Assembly (NCBI RefSeq): GCF_001590905.1
Contig: NZ_BCTT01000007.1
Coordinates: forward strand, 186,001 to 250,000
Source of the DNA: Serratia grimesii NBRC 13537
GTDB lineage: Bacteria; Pseudomonadota; Gammaproteobacteria; Enterobacterales; Enterobacteriaceae
Direction of reading: 5' to 3'
Length of the DNA stretch: 64,000 bases
Under the pieces are notes generated by a model. The model had not been told where the DNA came from. It saw only the letters and a list, made by a program, of their open reading frames with translations, and ran no database searches. Position numbers and translations under genes: made by a program. This document shows positions 10,793-20,844 of this stretch, in pieces (within the stretch, counting starts at the first letter, position 1; every line of letters begins with the position of its first letter).

Positions 10793-12706
10793 TTATTTTT
10801 TGTCTTTAACTTCTTCGAACTCAGCGTCAACCACGTCGTCGTCTTTCTGCGCCGCGTTGTCAGCACCAGCATCAGCACTTTGCTGAGCCTGCTGCGCCTG
10901 AGCCATTTCCAGCAGTTTGCCAGAAACCTGCACCAGAGCCTGGGTCTTCGCTTCGATCTCGGCTTTATCTTCGCCTTTAATCGCAGCTTCCAGATCTTTC
11001 AGCGCAGCTTCAATAGCCGTTTTGTCTTCTGCCGGCAGTTTGTCGCCCGCTTCTTCCAACTGCTTACGGGTACCGTGGATCAGATGGTCAGCCTGGTTAC
11101 GGGTCTGCACCAGCTCTTCGAACTTACGGTCCGCTTCGGCGTTCAGCTCAGCATCACGCACCATTTTCTGGATTTCTTCTTCGTTCAGACCAGAAGAAGC
11201 CTTGATGGTGATTTTCTGCTCACGGCCAGTATTCTTGTCTTTAGCAGACACGTGCAGAATACCGTCGGCGTCGATATCGAAGGTAACTTCGATCTGCGCC
11301 ATACCGCGTGGAGCAGCCTGGATGCCGTCCAGATTGAACTGGCCCAGTGACTTGTTATCGTTAGCGCGTTTACGCTCACCCTGCAGCACGTGGATGGTTA
11401 CCGCAGACTGGTTGTCTTCAGCGGTAGAGAACACCTGGCTGTGCTTGGTCGGGATAGTGGTGTTTTTGGTGATCAGCGGAGTCATCACGCTGCCCATGGT
11501 TTCGATACCCAGCGACAGCGGGGTAACGTCCAGCAGCAGAACGTCCTTCACATCACCGGCCAACACGCCGCCCTGTACCGCAGCACCCACCGCAACGGCT
11601 TCGTCCGGGTTAACGTCTTTACGTGGTTCTTTACCGAAGAAGTCAGCAACTTTCTTCTGAACCATTGGCATACGGGTCTGGCCGCCCACCAGGATCACGT
11701 CCTGGATGTCGGAAACCGACAGGCCTGCATCTTTCAGAGCTACTTTCAGTGGCTCGATAGAACGCGCAACCAGATCTTCAACCAGCGACTCGAGTTTTGC
11801 ACGGGTCACTTTAATGTTCATGTGTTTTGGACCGCTCGCATCTGCAGTGATGTACGGCAGGTTAACGTCGGTCTGCTGAGCGGAAGACAGTTCGATCTTC
11901 GCTTTCTCAGCGGCTTCTTTCAGACGCTGCATCGCCAACGGATCATTGCGCAGATCGAAACCTTGTTCTTTCTTGAACTCTTCCACCAGGTAGTTGATCA
12001 AGCGGCTGTCGAAGTCTTCACCACCCAGGTGGGTATCACCGTTGGTTGCCAGAACTTCGAAGGTTTTTTCGCCGTCAACTTCGTCGATTTCGATAATAGA
12101 GATATCGAAAGTACCGCCACCCAGGTCATAAACCGCGATGGTACGGTTGCCAACTTCTTTGTCCAGGCCGTAAGCCAGGGCAGCAGCAGTCGGTTCGTTG
12201 ATGATACGTTTTACTTCCAGACCTGCGATACGACCGGCGTCTTTAGTCGCCTGACGCTGTGCGTCGTTGAAGTATGCAGGAACAGTGATAACCGCTTCAG
12301 TTACCGGTTCGCCCAGGTAATCTTCAGCCGTTTTCTTCATTTTCTTCAGCACTTCAGCAGAAATCTGCGGTGGTGCTACACGCTGGCCTTTTACTTCAAC
12401 CCATGCGTCGCCGTTATCAGCAGCCACAATTTTGTACGGCATGATGTCTTTATCACGCTGTGCTTCTTCATCCTGGAAGCGACGGCCAATCAGGCGCTTG
12501 ATCGCAAACAGGGTGTTTTGTGGGTTAGTAACAGCCTGACGCTTAGCAGGCTGGCCAACCAGAATTTCACCATCCTGGGTATATGCGATGATCGAAGGTG
12601 TAGTACGGTCGCCTTCGCTGTTCTCCAGCACGCGCGCTTTACCACCATCCATAATAGCTACACAAGAGTTGGTAGTACCCAGGTCGATACCAATAATTTT
12701 GCCCAT
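10793..12706 (-). CDS. dnaK: Molecular chaperone DnaK (Hsp70)
   Basis: DnaK binds exposed hydrophobic peptides in an ATP-controlled cycle with DnaJ and GrpE. The 637-residue protein begins [20 protein letters not shown] (phosphate-1 loop). It contains the Hsp70 signatures [13 protein letters not shown] and [11 protein letters not shown], the interdomain linker [13 protein letters not shown], and an acidic C-terminal tail ending EEVKDKK. A sigma-32 promoter is readable at 12833-12858. dnaJ follows on the same strand. Confidence 0.99.
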   Translation of the reverse strand: MGKIIGIDLGTTNSCVAIMDGGKARVLENSEGDRTTPSIIAYTQDGEILVGQPAKRQAVTNPQNTLFAIKRLIGRRFQDEEAQRDKDIMPYKIVAADNGDAWVEVKGQRVAPPQISAEVLKKMKKTAEDYLGEPVTEAVITVPAYFNDAQRQATKDAGRIAGLEVKRIINEPTAAALAYGLDKEVGNRTIAVYDLGGGTFDISIIEIDEVDGEKTFEVLATNGDTHLGGEDFDSRLINYLVEEFKKEQGFDLRNDPLAMQRLKEAAEKAKIELSSAQQTDVNLPYITADASGPKHMNIKVTRAKLESLVEDLVARSIEPLKVALKDAGLSVSDIQDVILVGGQTRMPMVQKKVADFFGKEPRKDVNPDEAVAVGAAVQGGVLAGDVKDVLLLDVTPLSLGIETMGSVMTPLITKNTTIPTKHSQVFSTAEDNQSAVTIHVLQGERKRANDNKSLGQFNLDGIQAAPRGMAQIEVTFDIDADGILHVSAKDKNTGREQKITIKASSGLNEEEIQKMVRDAELNAEADRKFEELVQTRNQADHLIHGTRKQLEEAGDKLPAEDKTAIEAALKDLEAAIKGEDKAEIEAKTQALVQVSGKLLEMAQAQQAQQSADAGADNAAQKDDDVVDAEFEEVKDKK

Positions 12707-12832
12707 CTAAACGTCTCCACTAATAAATTCATATTCGGTCAGGTTGCTAACCTATATGCGGGCAAATTTTTGTTTTTCAACTGCCCAACATTTCAGTCTT
12801 AGCCGCGGTCAGCAACTGCGGTTGCAAATAAG

Positions 12833-12858
12833 ATGGGGCCATCCAACTCAGCATCAAG
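12833..12858 (-). promoter_or_regulatory. Sigma-32 heat-shock promoter of dnaK
   Basis: On the minus strand CTTGAT (-35, 12853-12858) and CCCCAT (-10, 12833-12838) are separated by 14 bases, matching the sigma-32 consensus. The layout resembles the main E. coli dnaK heat-shock promoter. It lies about 125 bases upstream of the dnaK start, within a 324-base divergent spacer that must also drive satP. I see no clear satP promoter. Confidence 0.85.
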
Positions 12859-13030
12859 GGGCAAGGCGAAAAAAATTTCTTTTTTATCGTCACTCAGATC
12901 ATTGTTTCCTGTTCCGGGGATCATTATGATGCCGCGCGCTCTGATGGAAGTTATCGATTTTTCGGCCATTCAGACCATTTATGAATTTACTTCGCTATTT
13001 CCGTTAATTTTCTGTTATTGCAGAGGACTT

Positions 13031-13630
13031 ATGCACACCAACAAGTTGGCGAATCCCGGCCCTCTCGGCCTGATGGGCTTCGGGATGACCACCGTCTTGC
13101 TGAACCTGCACAACGCGGGCTTTTTCCCATTGAATTCCGCCATTATCAGTATGGGGATTTTCTTCGGCGGACTGGCCCAAATTATGGCCGGCCTGCTGGA
13201 ATACAAGAAGGGCAACACCTTCGGCATGACTGCCTTTATCTCTTATGGCAGCTTCTGGCTGAGCCTGGTCGGTCTGCTTCTGCTGCCACGCCTGGGTCTG
13301 GCCGAACCGACCGACGCCAGCGTACTGGGTATTTATCTGGCATTGTGGGGCGTCTTCACACTGTTCATGTTCTTCGGTACTCTGCGCGCCAACCGTGTGC
13401 TGCAGTTCGTGTTCGGTAGCCTGACACTGCTGTTCGCCTTGCTGGCGATTGGCAATATCACGGGCAATCATGCGCTGCTGAACGTTGCGGGTTATGAAGG
13501 AATTATCTGCGGAGCCAGTGCCATTTATCTGGCAATGGCAGAAGTGCTCAACGAGCAATTTGGTCGTAAGGTTCTGCCGATTGGCGAACCCAACGTCAAC
13601 AATGTAGAGCCGATTCGCGCGGCGGCATAA
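13031..13630 (+). CDS. satP: Acetate/succinate:H+ symporter SatP
   Basis: SatP (YaaH) belongs to the GPR1/FUN34/YaaH (AceTr) family of six-TM acetate and succinate transporters. The family signature [14 protein letters not shown] occurs at residues 8-21. Later motifs SYGSFWLS and [13 protein letters not shown] also match. I used the ATG at 13031 (199 residues, [13 protein letters not shown]), which resembles the E. coli start (MGNTKLANPAPLG). The frame stays open about 200 bases upstream, but that part has no family similarity. It is divergent from dnaK. Confidence 0.95.
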   Translation: MHTNKLANPGPLGLMGFGMTTVLLNLHNAGFFPLNSAIISMGIFFGGLAQIMAGLLEYKKGNTFGMTAFISYGSFWLSLVGLLLLPRLGLAEPTDASVLGIYLALWGVFTLFMFFGTLRANRVLQFVFGSLTLLFALLAIGNITGNHALLNVAGYEGIICGASAIYLAMAEVLNEQFGRKVLPIGEPNVNNVEPIRAAA

Positions 13631-13645
13631 TCACCGCCACTGAAA

Positions 13646-13679
13646 CAAAAAGCCCTGCAATTATTGCAGGGCTTTTTTT
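13646..13679. terminator. Bidirectional terminator, satP / MFS gene
   Basis: AAAAAGCCCTGCAA and TTGCAGGGCTTTTT pair around a TTA loop, with T-tracts on both strands. The end of the MFS gene on the other strand reaches into it. Confidence 0.9.
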
Positions 13680-14985
13680 AGCTGTAAGAGCGGGCCCGCT
13701 GTACCTTGGTTTCACTGTTCAGGTCACGGTGCAGGTATATTCCCAGCAGCAACCCAATACCCGACAACGCCAATACATAGTAAGCGGGTGCTAACGGGGT
13801 TAACTTCATGATCAACGTTACAAATATTGGGGTTAAACCCCCAAAAATAGCGTATGCGACATTATATGAGAACGAAATCCCGGTAAACCGCACTTCCGCT
13901 GGGAAAGCCCGCACCATTACATAGGGTACAGCCCCTACGACACCCACGCTGAAGCCCACCAGCGCATAGCAGGCGAACAACATTTCCGGGTGTTCTCCCA
14001 CCGTCCGATAAAACAACCAACTGCAGCCAGCCAGTAACATGCTGCCAACAATAAAGGTTTTGCTGGCACCAAAGCGATCCGCCGACAGCCCAGCGATAAT
14101 ACAACCGGCAATCAACATAATGGTGGCAATGCTGTTAGCTTGCAGCGACAGCGCCGGGGCGATGCCAAACTGTTTTTGCAAATAGGTCGGCGTCATCAGA
14201 ATCACCACCACAATGCCGGCAGACAGCAGCCAGGTCAGTAGCATCGACACCACGACTTCCTTGCGATGGTTAAGTACTACGGACTTCAGCGGCAGCTCCT
14301 CCGCCAAGGCTTTCCGTGCCTGCATCTCGATGAAGATCGGCGTTTCCTGTAACCAGCGGCGCAGATACATTGCCACCAGACCGAAAATACCGCCGAGCAG
14401 GAACGGGATACGCCAGCCGCCTTCAATAATGGTTTGTTGGCTGAGTGTGGTATTAATTACCGTCGCCACCAACGACCCCAGCAGGATGCCAACGGTCAGA
14501 CCGGCAGTCAGCGTACCGCAGGCAAACCCGATGCGACGACGCGGCACGTGCTCGGCAACAAACACCCAGGCCCCCGGCACCTCGCCGCCGATCGCCGCGC
14601 CTTGCAGCACCCGCATCAGCAGCAGCAACAGTGGTGCGGCAATGCCGATGCTGGCATAGGTCGGTAACAGACCCATCGCCAACGTTGGCAACGCCATCAG
14701 TAAAATACTCAGGCTGAACATTTTTTTGCGACCGACCAGATCGCCAAAGTGCGCCATCACGATGCCACCCAGCGGACGTGCCAGATAACCTGCGGCAAAG
14801 ATGCCGAAGGTCTGCACCTGACGTAGCCATTCCGGCATATCTGCTGGGAAGAACAACTCGCCCATGACCGCGGCAAAGAAGACAAAAATGATGAAGTCAT
14901 AGAACTCTAACGCACCGCCCAGAGCAGCTAACGTCAGCGTTTTGTAGTCTTGCCGGTTTAACCGGCGATTATTATCGTGAGGCAT
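13678..14985 (-). CDS. MFS transporter, metabolite:H+ symporter family
   Basis: This 435-residue, 12-TM protein has the MHS/ProP-type N-terminus (ALGGALEFYDFIIFVFFA). The MFS loop-2/3 motif is HFGDLVGRKKMF, and there is a central GEVPGAWVFVAEHVP block typical of proton-coupled metabolite symporters (ProP, ShiA, citrate carriers). The substrate cannot be told from sequence. It stands alone, on the strand opposite to satP and upstream of no co-directional partner other than the distant mog. The loop between TM6 and TM7 is rich in charged residues, as in the family. Confidence 0.85.
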   Translation of the reverse strand: MPHDNNRRLNRQDYKTLTLAALGGALEFYDFIIFVFFAAVMGELFFPADMPEWLRQVQTFGIFAAGYLARPLGGIVMAHFGDLVGRKKMFSLSILLMALPTLAMGLLPTYASIGIAAPLLLLLMRVLQGAAIGGEVPGAWVFVAEHVPRRRIGFACGTLTAGLTVGILLGSLVATVINTTLSQQTIIEGGWRIPFLLGGIFGLVAMYLRRWLQETPIFIEMQARKALAEELPLKSVVLNHRKEVVVSMLLTWLLSAGIVVVILMTPTYLQKQFGIAPALSLQANSIATIMLIAGCIIAGLSADRFGASKTFIVGSMLLAGCSWLFYRTVGEHPEMLFACYALVGFSVGVVGAVPYVMVRAFPAEVRFTGISFSYNVAYAIFGGLTPIFVTLIMKLTPLAPAYYVLALSGIGLLLGIYLHRDLNSETKVQRARSYS

Positions 14986-15109
14986 AGGGTACCGTCGGAG
15001 GAGACTGTTAAAATAAAAGCCAGCGGCTTTCTGTAAACGAATCCTTACTATAACGGCAAATTTTTTTCACACCAGATCGGCTGGGATTTATCCCACACAA
15101 CGCTGAAAT

Positions 15110-15697
15110 TTAGAGGTTTATCTCGCGACGTGCATTCTTCGGGCGAAATGCTGCTACCACCGCGGCATGAGTTTCCACATAAGGCCCCTCAAGCAATTGT
15201 ATGCAGTAAGGGACGCTGGCGAAGATACCGTGCACCACCACCTTACCTTGTTCGTCCTTAACCCCTTCCAGCGTTTCTTTGATCGACTTGGGCTGACCCG
15301 GCAGGTTGATGATCAACGCTTGCTTGCGGATCGCCCCCACCTGGCGCGAAAGAATTGCCGTTGGCACATAGTGTAGGCTGATTTGACGCATTTGCTCACC
15401 GAAGCCAGGCATCACGCGATCCGCTATCGCCAAGGTGGCATCTGGAGTCACATCACGCCGTGCCGGACCTGTACCGCCGGTAGTCAGCACCAGATGGCAG
15501 CCCATTTCATCCACCAGCTCACACAGGGTTTGTTCGATCAGCGTTTGCTCATCGGGGATCAGCCGGGTTTCCAATTTGAACGGCGTCGCCAACGCTGCGG
15601 TTAACCATTCTTCCAGCGCCGGTATGCCTTTATCCTGATAAACACCGCCAGAAGCGCGGTCAGAAACGGAAACCAAACCAATACGTAATATGTCCAT
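15110..15697 (-). CDS. mog: Molybdopterin adenylyltransferase
   Basis: Mog adenylylates molybdopterin before molybdate insertion by MoeA. The 195-residue protein starts MDILRIGLVSVSDRASGGVY and carries the MoCF/MogA signature LVLTTGGTGPARRDVTPDAT, with the GGTG nucleotide loop and DVTPDAT. Near the end it has IINLPGQPKS. In E. coli mog also lies beside talB and satP/yaaH, so the neighbourhood is conserved. Confidence 0.96.
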   Translation of the reverse strand: MDILRIGLVSVSDRASGGVYQDKGIPALEEWLTAALATPFKLETRLIPDEQTLIEQTLCELVDEMGCHLVLTTGGTGPARRDVTPDATLAIADRVMPGFGEQMRQISLHYVPTAILSRQVGAIRKQALIINLPGQPKSIKETLEGVKDEQGKVVVHGIFASVPYCIQLLEGPYVETHAAVVAAFRPKNARREINL

Positions 15698-15801
15698 GCG
15701 TAACCTCTACAGCCTGATGGGGTTCGGACGAGTTCATTTCCCGCCCTGTTATGAATCCAGAGAGTATAAAGTGTCTACCCGCCAGCGGGATCTGCGGGCA
15801 T

Positions 15802-15829
15802 AAAAAAAGGCGGCCTAAGCCACCTTTTT
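15802..15829 (-). terminator. Terminator of talB
   Basis: On the minus strand AAAAAGGTGGC and GCCGCCTTTTTTT pair (one mismatch) around TTAG, just past the talB stop. Confidence 0.82.
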
Positions 15830-15847
15830 CTGCGCTGATTGCGGAAA

Positions 15848-16801
15848 TTACAGCAGATCGGCGATCATTTTTTCCAGCTTACCCTGGTCTACGGCAAACT
15901 TGCGGATACCGTCGGTCAGTTTCTCAACTGCCATTGGATCCTGGTTGTGCTGCCAGTAGAACTCAGGCTCAGTCAACGCCGCAGGACGCGCTTTCACTTC
16001 GCCGGTGTAAGCCAGTTTACGCTCCAGCGTGCCTTCGCTCTCTGCCAGCTCTTTCAGCAGTGCAGGGGCGATGGTCAGGCGGTCACAGCCAGCCAGTTCG
16101 ATGATTTCGCCAACGTTACGGAAGCTAGCGCCCATCACCACGGTTTTGTAACCGTGCTCTTTGTAATACTGGTAAATCTCAGTAACGGAAACCACACCTG
16201 GATCTTCGTTTGGTGCGAACTCTTTCTTGTCGCCATTGGCTTTGTACCAGTCGAGGATACGGCCAACAAACGGAGAAATCAGGAACACACCGGCTTCAGC
16301 ACAAGCACGCGCCTGAGCGAAGGAGAACAGCAGTGTCAGGTTACAGTTGATGCCTTCTTTTTCCAACTGCTCCGCGGCACGGATGCCCTGCCAGGTAGAA
16401 GCCAGTTTGATCAGGATGCGATCGTTGCTGATGCCGGCATCGTTGTACAGTTTGATCAGGCGCTTGGCCTTGGCAACGCTGGCAACGGTGTCGTAAGACA
16501 AGCGTGCGTCCACTTCAGTGGAGATGCGGCCCGGGACCAGCTTCAGGATTTCCAGACCAATGTTAACGGCCAGCTTGTCGGCGGCATCGGCAATCTGCTG
16601 TTCGCGATCGCTGCTCTGCTCGCGTGCCCAGGCAATGGCTTCGTCAATCAGTTTGCGGTATTCAGGAATTTGGGCTGCATTGAGGATCAGCGAAGGGTTG
16701 GTCGTAGCATCTTGCGGTTGATACAGCTTCATTGCCGCGATATCGCCCGTATCTGCAACCACGGTAGTCAGTTGGCGCAGGGAAGTTAATTTATCGGTCA
16801 T
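15848..16801 (-). CDS. talB: Transaldolase B
   Basis: Transaldolase moves a dihydroxyacetone unit from sedoheptulose-7-P to glyceraldehyde-3-P in the non-oxidative pentose phosphate pathway. The 317-residue protein has the Schiff-base lysine K132 in ILIKLAST and catalytic D17 in VVADTGD. The signature DATTNPSLI begins at residue 31. Length and residues match E. coli TalB. It is monocistronic, with its own terminator. Confidence 0.98.
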   Translation of the reverse strand: MTDKLTSLRQLTTVVADTGDIAAMKLYQPQDATTNPSLILNAAQIPEYRKLIDEAIAWAREQSSDREQQIADAADKLAVNIGLEILKLVPGRISTEVDARLSYDTVASVAKAKRLIKLYNDAGISNDRILIKLASTWQGIRAAEQLEKEGINCNLTLLFSFAQARACAEAGVFLISPFVGRILDWYKANGDKKEFAPNEDPGVVSVTEIYQYYKEHGYKTVVMGASFRNVGEIIELAGCDRLTIAPALLKELAESEGTLERKLAYTGEVKARPAALTEPEFYWQHNQDPMAVEKLTDGIRKFAVDQGKLEKMIADLL

Positions 16802-17181
16802 GTTGGCATTATCTCATCGTGTGTGCATGAACTTTTGGCATCGTTCAACCATGCCCTGCCCTGATAATAACATGCGTAAGGCCCGGTGCAAGGCTGGAAA
16901 ATCACGGCCTGGCGACGCTAGTTTTATCCTTGAGCGAGCAACCGTTTACGCCGCTATCTTTCGCCATTCTCGAGCTGATGAAAAGGCAATAACGTGCTAT
17001 CGATTGAATAAATTATGTTAAATTCGCGAAAATTAGTGCAATGGGTGACAAAATCTGAGAAAAATCTCAATTGCTCAGAACCAGGCTGGTTTCAGCTAAG
17101 CTCTTGTAAAAATTCAAGCAATGTCTTTTCACCCGCGGTGGATACGGCGTGGTGCGCAACAAATTCAACAAGGAGGGATCC
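16802..17181. other. Divergent spacer, talB / yaaJ, with paired leader
   Basis: In this 380-base spacer the yaaJ-proximal part has overlapping inverted repeats. TGAGA (17056-17060) can pair with TCTCA (17065-17069). TCTGAG (17054-17059) can instead pair with CTCAGA (17074-17079). The two pairings exclude each other. I see no ORF and no known riboswitch core. Confidence 0.5.
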
Positions 17182-18606
17182 GTGACGGACCTGATGAATT
17201 TTATAAATAATATTTTGTGGGGTTCGGTACTGATTTATTTGCTGCTTGGTACAGGCATTTATTTCACGCTGCGTACCCGTTTTATTCAGGTCCGCCATTT
17301 CAGCCATATGTTCTCGGTGCTCAAACACAGCAACAAGAGCGACAGCGCTGGCATCTCCTCTTTTCAAGCACTCTGTACCACCCTCGCCGCCCGCGTTGGT
17401 ACCGGCAACCTTACGGGAGTAGCGATCGCCCTCACCGCCGGTGGCCCTGGGGCTATCTTCTGGATGTGGGTAGTGGCGTTTATCGGCATGGCCACGTCCT
17501 TTGTAGAAAGCAGCCTGGCGCAGCTCTACAAAACCAAAGACCGTCAGGGTAACTATCGCGGTGGCCCAGCTTATTATATGGAGAAAGGTCTGGGCATGCG
17601 CTGGATGGGCGTATTGTTCTCAATCTTTTTGATCATCGCCTTTGGCCTGGTGTTCAACGCCGTGCAAGCCAACTCTATCGCTCAGGCGTCCGCCGTCGCC
17701 TTCCACGTGAAACCGCTGTATGTCGGTATCGGCCTGGTAGTCCTGAGCGGCATCGTGATTTTCGGCGGCATTCGTTCCGTCGCCCGCGTGGCCGAGTTGG
17801 TCGTCCCTGTGATGGCAGCCGCTTATTTGTTGCTAGCCCTGTGGGTGATTGGCCATAACATTGAGCATATGCCAGCAATCCTGTCTCTGGTGGTTAAAAG
17901 CGCTTTCGGGCTGCAAGAAGCAGCAGCAGGCGCTGTCGGCTATGGCATTTCTCAGGCGATGACTCAGGGCGTTCAGCGCGGTCTGTTTTCCAACGAGGCA
18001 GGCATGGGTTCCGCACCCAATGCCGCGGCCTCCGCTTCACCTTATCCGCCACACCCGGCTTCTCAGGGCTATGTGCAAATGCTCGGGGTATTTATTGATA
18101 CCATTGTGATTTGCAGCGCGACCGCCGCAATCATTCTGTCCTCTGGCGTATTGGACCAACCGGTAGCCAACATCAGCGGTATCGACATGACGCAGCGGGC
18201 ACTTTCCGCCGCCGTGGGCAGTTGGGGCTCGCCGTTTGTCGCCATCGCCATTTTCTTTTTCGCCTTTACCTCTATTATTGCCAACTATGCCTATGCCGAG
18301 AGCAATCTGTTGTTCCTGGAGCACAACCACCCGGCAGGTTTGCTGATTTTCCGTTGCGCCGCGCTGGGCATGGTGATGTTTGGCGCATTGGCAGAGCTCC
18401 CGGTGGTATGGAAAATGGCCGATACCTCTATGGCTTTAATGGCCATTACCAACCTGACTGCAATCCTGCTGCTGTCACGTGTGGCGCTGAAACTGGCGAA
18501 TGATTACCACCGTCAGCGAACACTGGGGAAATTACCCACTTTCGACGCCAACCGCTTCCCCGAACTGAAATCCCAGCTTGAACCGGGCGTATGGGACAAA
18601 AATTAA
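17182..18606 (+). CDS. yaaJ: Alanine/glycine:Na+ symporter (AGCS family)
   Basis: Members of the AGCS family take up alanine or glycine with Na+. The 474-residue protein has about 11 TM segments and the family signature GGPGAIFWMWVVAFIGMATS, followed by ESSLAQLYK. Later blocks include GVQRGLFSNEAGMGSAPNAA. It resembles E. coli YaaJ across its length. I chose the GTG at 17182 because AAGGAGG lies five bases upstream and the encoded MTDLMNFINNILWGS matches the family start. Substrate specificity is inferred from the family only. Confidence 0.92.
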   Translation: MTDLMNFINNILWGSVLIYLLLGTGIYFTLRTRFIQVRHFSHMFSVLKHSNKSDSAGISSFQALCTTLAARVGTGNLTGVAIALTAGGPGAIFWMWVVAFIGMATSFVESSLAQLYKTKDRQGNYRGGPAYYMEKGLGMRWMGVLFSIFLIIAFGLVFNAVQANSIAQASAVAFHVKPLYVGIGLVVLSGIVIFGGIRSVARVAELVVPVMAAAYLLLALWVIGHNIEHMPAILSLVVKSAFGLQEAAAGAVGYGISQAMTQGVQRGLFSNEAGMGSAPNAAASASPYPPHPASQGYVQMLGVFIDTIVICSATAAIILSSGVLDQPVANISGIDMTQRALSAAVGSWGSPFVAIAIFFFAFTSIIANYAYAESNLLFLEHNHPAGLLIFRCAALGMVMFGALAELPVVWKMADTSMALMAITNLTAILLLSRVALKLANDYHRQRTLGKLPTFDANRFPELKSQLEPGVWDKN

Positions 18607-18711
18607 TTTAGGTGGGCGCATCATCACATGCGCCCTGCCTATCAGACCCATTGACCCTTTTTGCCGCGCTTTTTGCTACAGTAGTCGTTCTTGGATAAAC
18701 AGGATCTGGCC

Positions 18712-19485
18712 ATGCTCGTTATTATTTCACCTGCAAAAACTCTTGATTATGAAAGCCCGCTGGCGACAGAACGCTTTACACAGCCGGAACTGTTGGACAA
18801 ATCTAAGCAGTTGATCAAAATCTGCCGCGATCTGACGCCGGTACAAATCTCCAAGCTGATGGGCATCAGCGATAAACTGGCCGGCCTGAACGCCGCTCGC
18901 TTTGGCGACTGGCAACCAAAATTCACCCCGGACAATGCCCGCCAGGCCCTGCTGGCTTTTAAAGGCGACGTTTATACCGGCCTGCACGCACAGGATTTCA
19001 GCGAAGATGACTTTGATTTCGCCCAACAACATCTGCGCATGCTGTCCGGGCTGTACGGCGTGTTACGCCCGCTTGATCTGATGATGCCTTACCGTCTGGA
19101 GATGGGCATCAAACTGGAAAATGCCAAGGGCAAGGATCTGTACAGTTTCTGGGGCGAGCAAATTACTAAAAAGCTCAACGAGGCATTGGAACAGCAGGGT
19201 GACGACGTGGTGGTCAACCTGGCTTCCGACGAATACTTCAAATCAGTGAAACCGGCCAAACTGCACGGTGAGCTGATTAAACCGGTGTTCCTCGACGAGA
19301 AAAACGGCAAATACAAAGTCATCAGCTTCTACGCCAAGAAAGCACGCGGGTTGATGAGCCGCTTTATCATCAAAAACCGCCTGACGCAGCGTGAACAACT
19401 GCTTGATTTCAACCTAGAAGGCTATGCCTTTGATGAGGCCAATTCCAAAGGCAACGAGCTGGTGTTCAAACGCCCCGAGCAGTAA
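18712..19485 (+). CDS. yaaA: Peroxide stress protein YaaA
   Basis: YaaA (DUF328/UPF0246) is an OxyR-regulated DNA-binding protein that in E. coli lowers intracellular free iron during peroxide stress. The 257-residue sequence starts [17 protein letters not shown] and has the family blocks [31 protein letters not shown] and [12 protein letters not shown]. The ATG at 18712 matches the E. coli start; a TTG 21 bases upstream is an unlikely alternative. It lies convergent to thrC, as in E. coli. I see no clear OxyR site. Confidence 0.95.
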   Translation: MLVIISPAKTLDYESPLATERFTQPELLDKSKQLIKICRDLTPVQISKLMGISDKLAGLNAARFGDWQPKFTPDNARQALLAFKGDVYTGLHAQDFSEDDFDFAQQHLRMLSGLYGVLRPLDLMMPYRLEMGIKLENAKGKDLYSFWGEQITKKLNEALEQQGDDVVVNLASDEYFKSVKPAKLHGELIKPVFLDEKNGKYKVISFYAKKARGLMSRFIIKNRLTQREQLLDFNLEGYAFDEANSKGNELVFKRPEQ

Positions 19486-19499
19486 TCCGTCTCAGCCAT

Positions 19500-19528
19500 A
19501 AAAAAAGCCGTCGCAATGACGGCTTTTC
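19500..19528. terminator. Bidirectional terminator, yaaA / thrC
   Basis: AAAAAAAGCCGTC and GACGGCTTTT pair around GCAAT between the two convergent genes. Confidence 0.88.
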
Positions 19529-19551
19529 GCTTTTTTATGTCCCCAGCAGGA

Positions 19552-20841
19552 TTAGGCTGGCAAGGCCATCAGGAACTTGCGCAGTTCGCCAAAACCGGCG
19601 GGCAGGTTATGCGACAACAGCGGCAAATCAGCACGCAGCGCCAGCGCCTTCGGCAGTGGCAGTTCCTGACCCAGGATCTCTTCTACGCTCTCTTTGAACT
19701 TGGCCGGATGCGCGGTACCCAGGAACAGGCCAAACTCCCCCTCCTGCAACTGATCGCGCAATGCGCGATAAGCGATTGCCGCGTGCGGTTCGGAGAGATA
19801 GCCCAATTGTGCCAGCTCGCGCATACTGTCTTTGGTAGTTTCGTCACTGACCGTTGCGTGGCCCAGCTCTTTCAACTGCCAGATCTTACGACGGAACAGT
19901 TCTTCTACCCGCGGCCAGTTGTTCGGCTGGCTAACGTCCATCGCATTCGACAATGTCGCCACGGTGGCGTGTGGTTGCCACTGGCCGTTAGTCAGGAAGC
20001 GCGGCACGGTGTCATTGGCATTGGTCGCGGCGATAAAACGCTTCACCGGCAGACCCAATGACTTGGCCAGCAGGCCGGCAGTCAAATCACCGAAGTTGCC
20101 ACTTGGTACCGAGATCACCAACTGATTGCGTGCTTCTTGCGGCAGTTGCGCTACCGCTTCGAAGTAATAACAAATCTGTGCCAGCAGTCGGCTGATATTA
20201 ATAGAGTTAGCCGAGTTCAGATGCAGTGCTTCTTTCAATTCCTGATCGTCGAATGCCTGTTTCACCAGCGCCTGGCAAGCATCGAAGTCACCGTCGATCG
20301 CCACGGTATGGATGTTGCCACCCAGGGTGCAGAACAGTTTTTCCTGCAGCGGGCTGATTTTGCCCTGCGGATACAGGATCACCACGCGTACATTCTTCAG
20401 GCCGTAGAACGCATGCGCTACCGCAGCGCCGGTATCACCGGAAGTCGCAGTCAGAATAGTCACCGGCTGATCGCCCGCCACTTCTGCCAGCATTTGCGCC
20501 ATAAAGCGGCCGCCGAAGTCTTTGAACGCCAGCGTTGGGCCATGGAACAGCTCCAGACAGGCGATGTCGTCTTCGACTTGCGCGACTGGCGCAGGGAATT
20601 CAAAGGCCGCCGCCACACGCTTATGCAATGCTTCTTCAGAAACTTCATCACCAATAAACGCCGACAGAATACGGCTGCTGCGCGTGACAAAATCCTGTTC
20701 CAGCAACTGGTCGATTTCCGTCAGTTCAAATTCCGGCAGCTCCAGCGGGAAAAACAGCCCTTGCTGTTTACCCAGGCCCTGTTTGATCGCCTGTGCGAAG
20801 CTGACCTGCTCGTTGTGATCCTTAAGGTTGTACAGTTTCAT
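19552..20841 (-). CDS. thrC: Threonine synthase
   Basis: ThrC converts O-phosphohomoserine to threonine with PLP. The 429-residue protein has the PLP lysine K107 in GPTLAFKDFGGRF. The N-terminus MKLYNLKDHNEQVSF and the TATSGDTGAAVAH phosphate loop match enterobacterial ThrC. It is the last gene of thrLABC, starting three bases after the thrB stop, which suggests coupled translation. Regulation comes from the thrL attenuator. Confidence 0.98.
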   Translation of the reverse strand: MKLYNLKDHNEQVSFAQAIKQGLGKQQGLFFPLELPEFELTEIDQLLEQDFVTRSSRILSAFIGDEVSEEALHKRVAAAFEFPAPVAQVEDDIACLELFHGPTLAFKDFGGRFMAQMLAEVAGDQPVTILTATSGDTGAAVAHAFYGLKNVRVVILYPQGKISPLQEKLFCTLGGNIHTVAIDGDFDACQALVKQAFDDQELKEALHLNSANSINISRLLAQICYYFEAVAQLPQEARNQLVISVPSGNFGDLTAGLLAKSLGLPVKRFIAATNANDTVPRFLTNGQWQPHATVATLSNAMDVSQPNNWPRVEELFRRKIWQLKELGHATVSDETTKDSMRELAQLGYLSEPHAAIAYRALRDQLQEGEFGLFLGTAHPAKFKESVEEILGQELPLPKALALRADLPLLSHNLPAGFGELRKFLMALPA

Positions 20842-20844
20842 GCG

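Noticed and set aside
11390-12802. A 470-codon frame antisense to dnaK
   Set aside because: Long antisense frames over dnaK arise from its codon bias. The translation has no domain features and no ribosome site.
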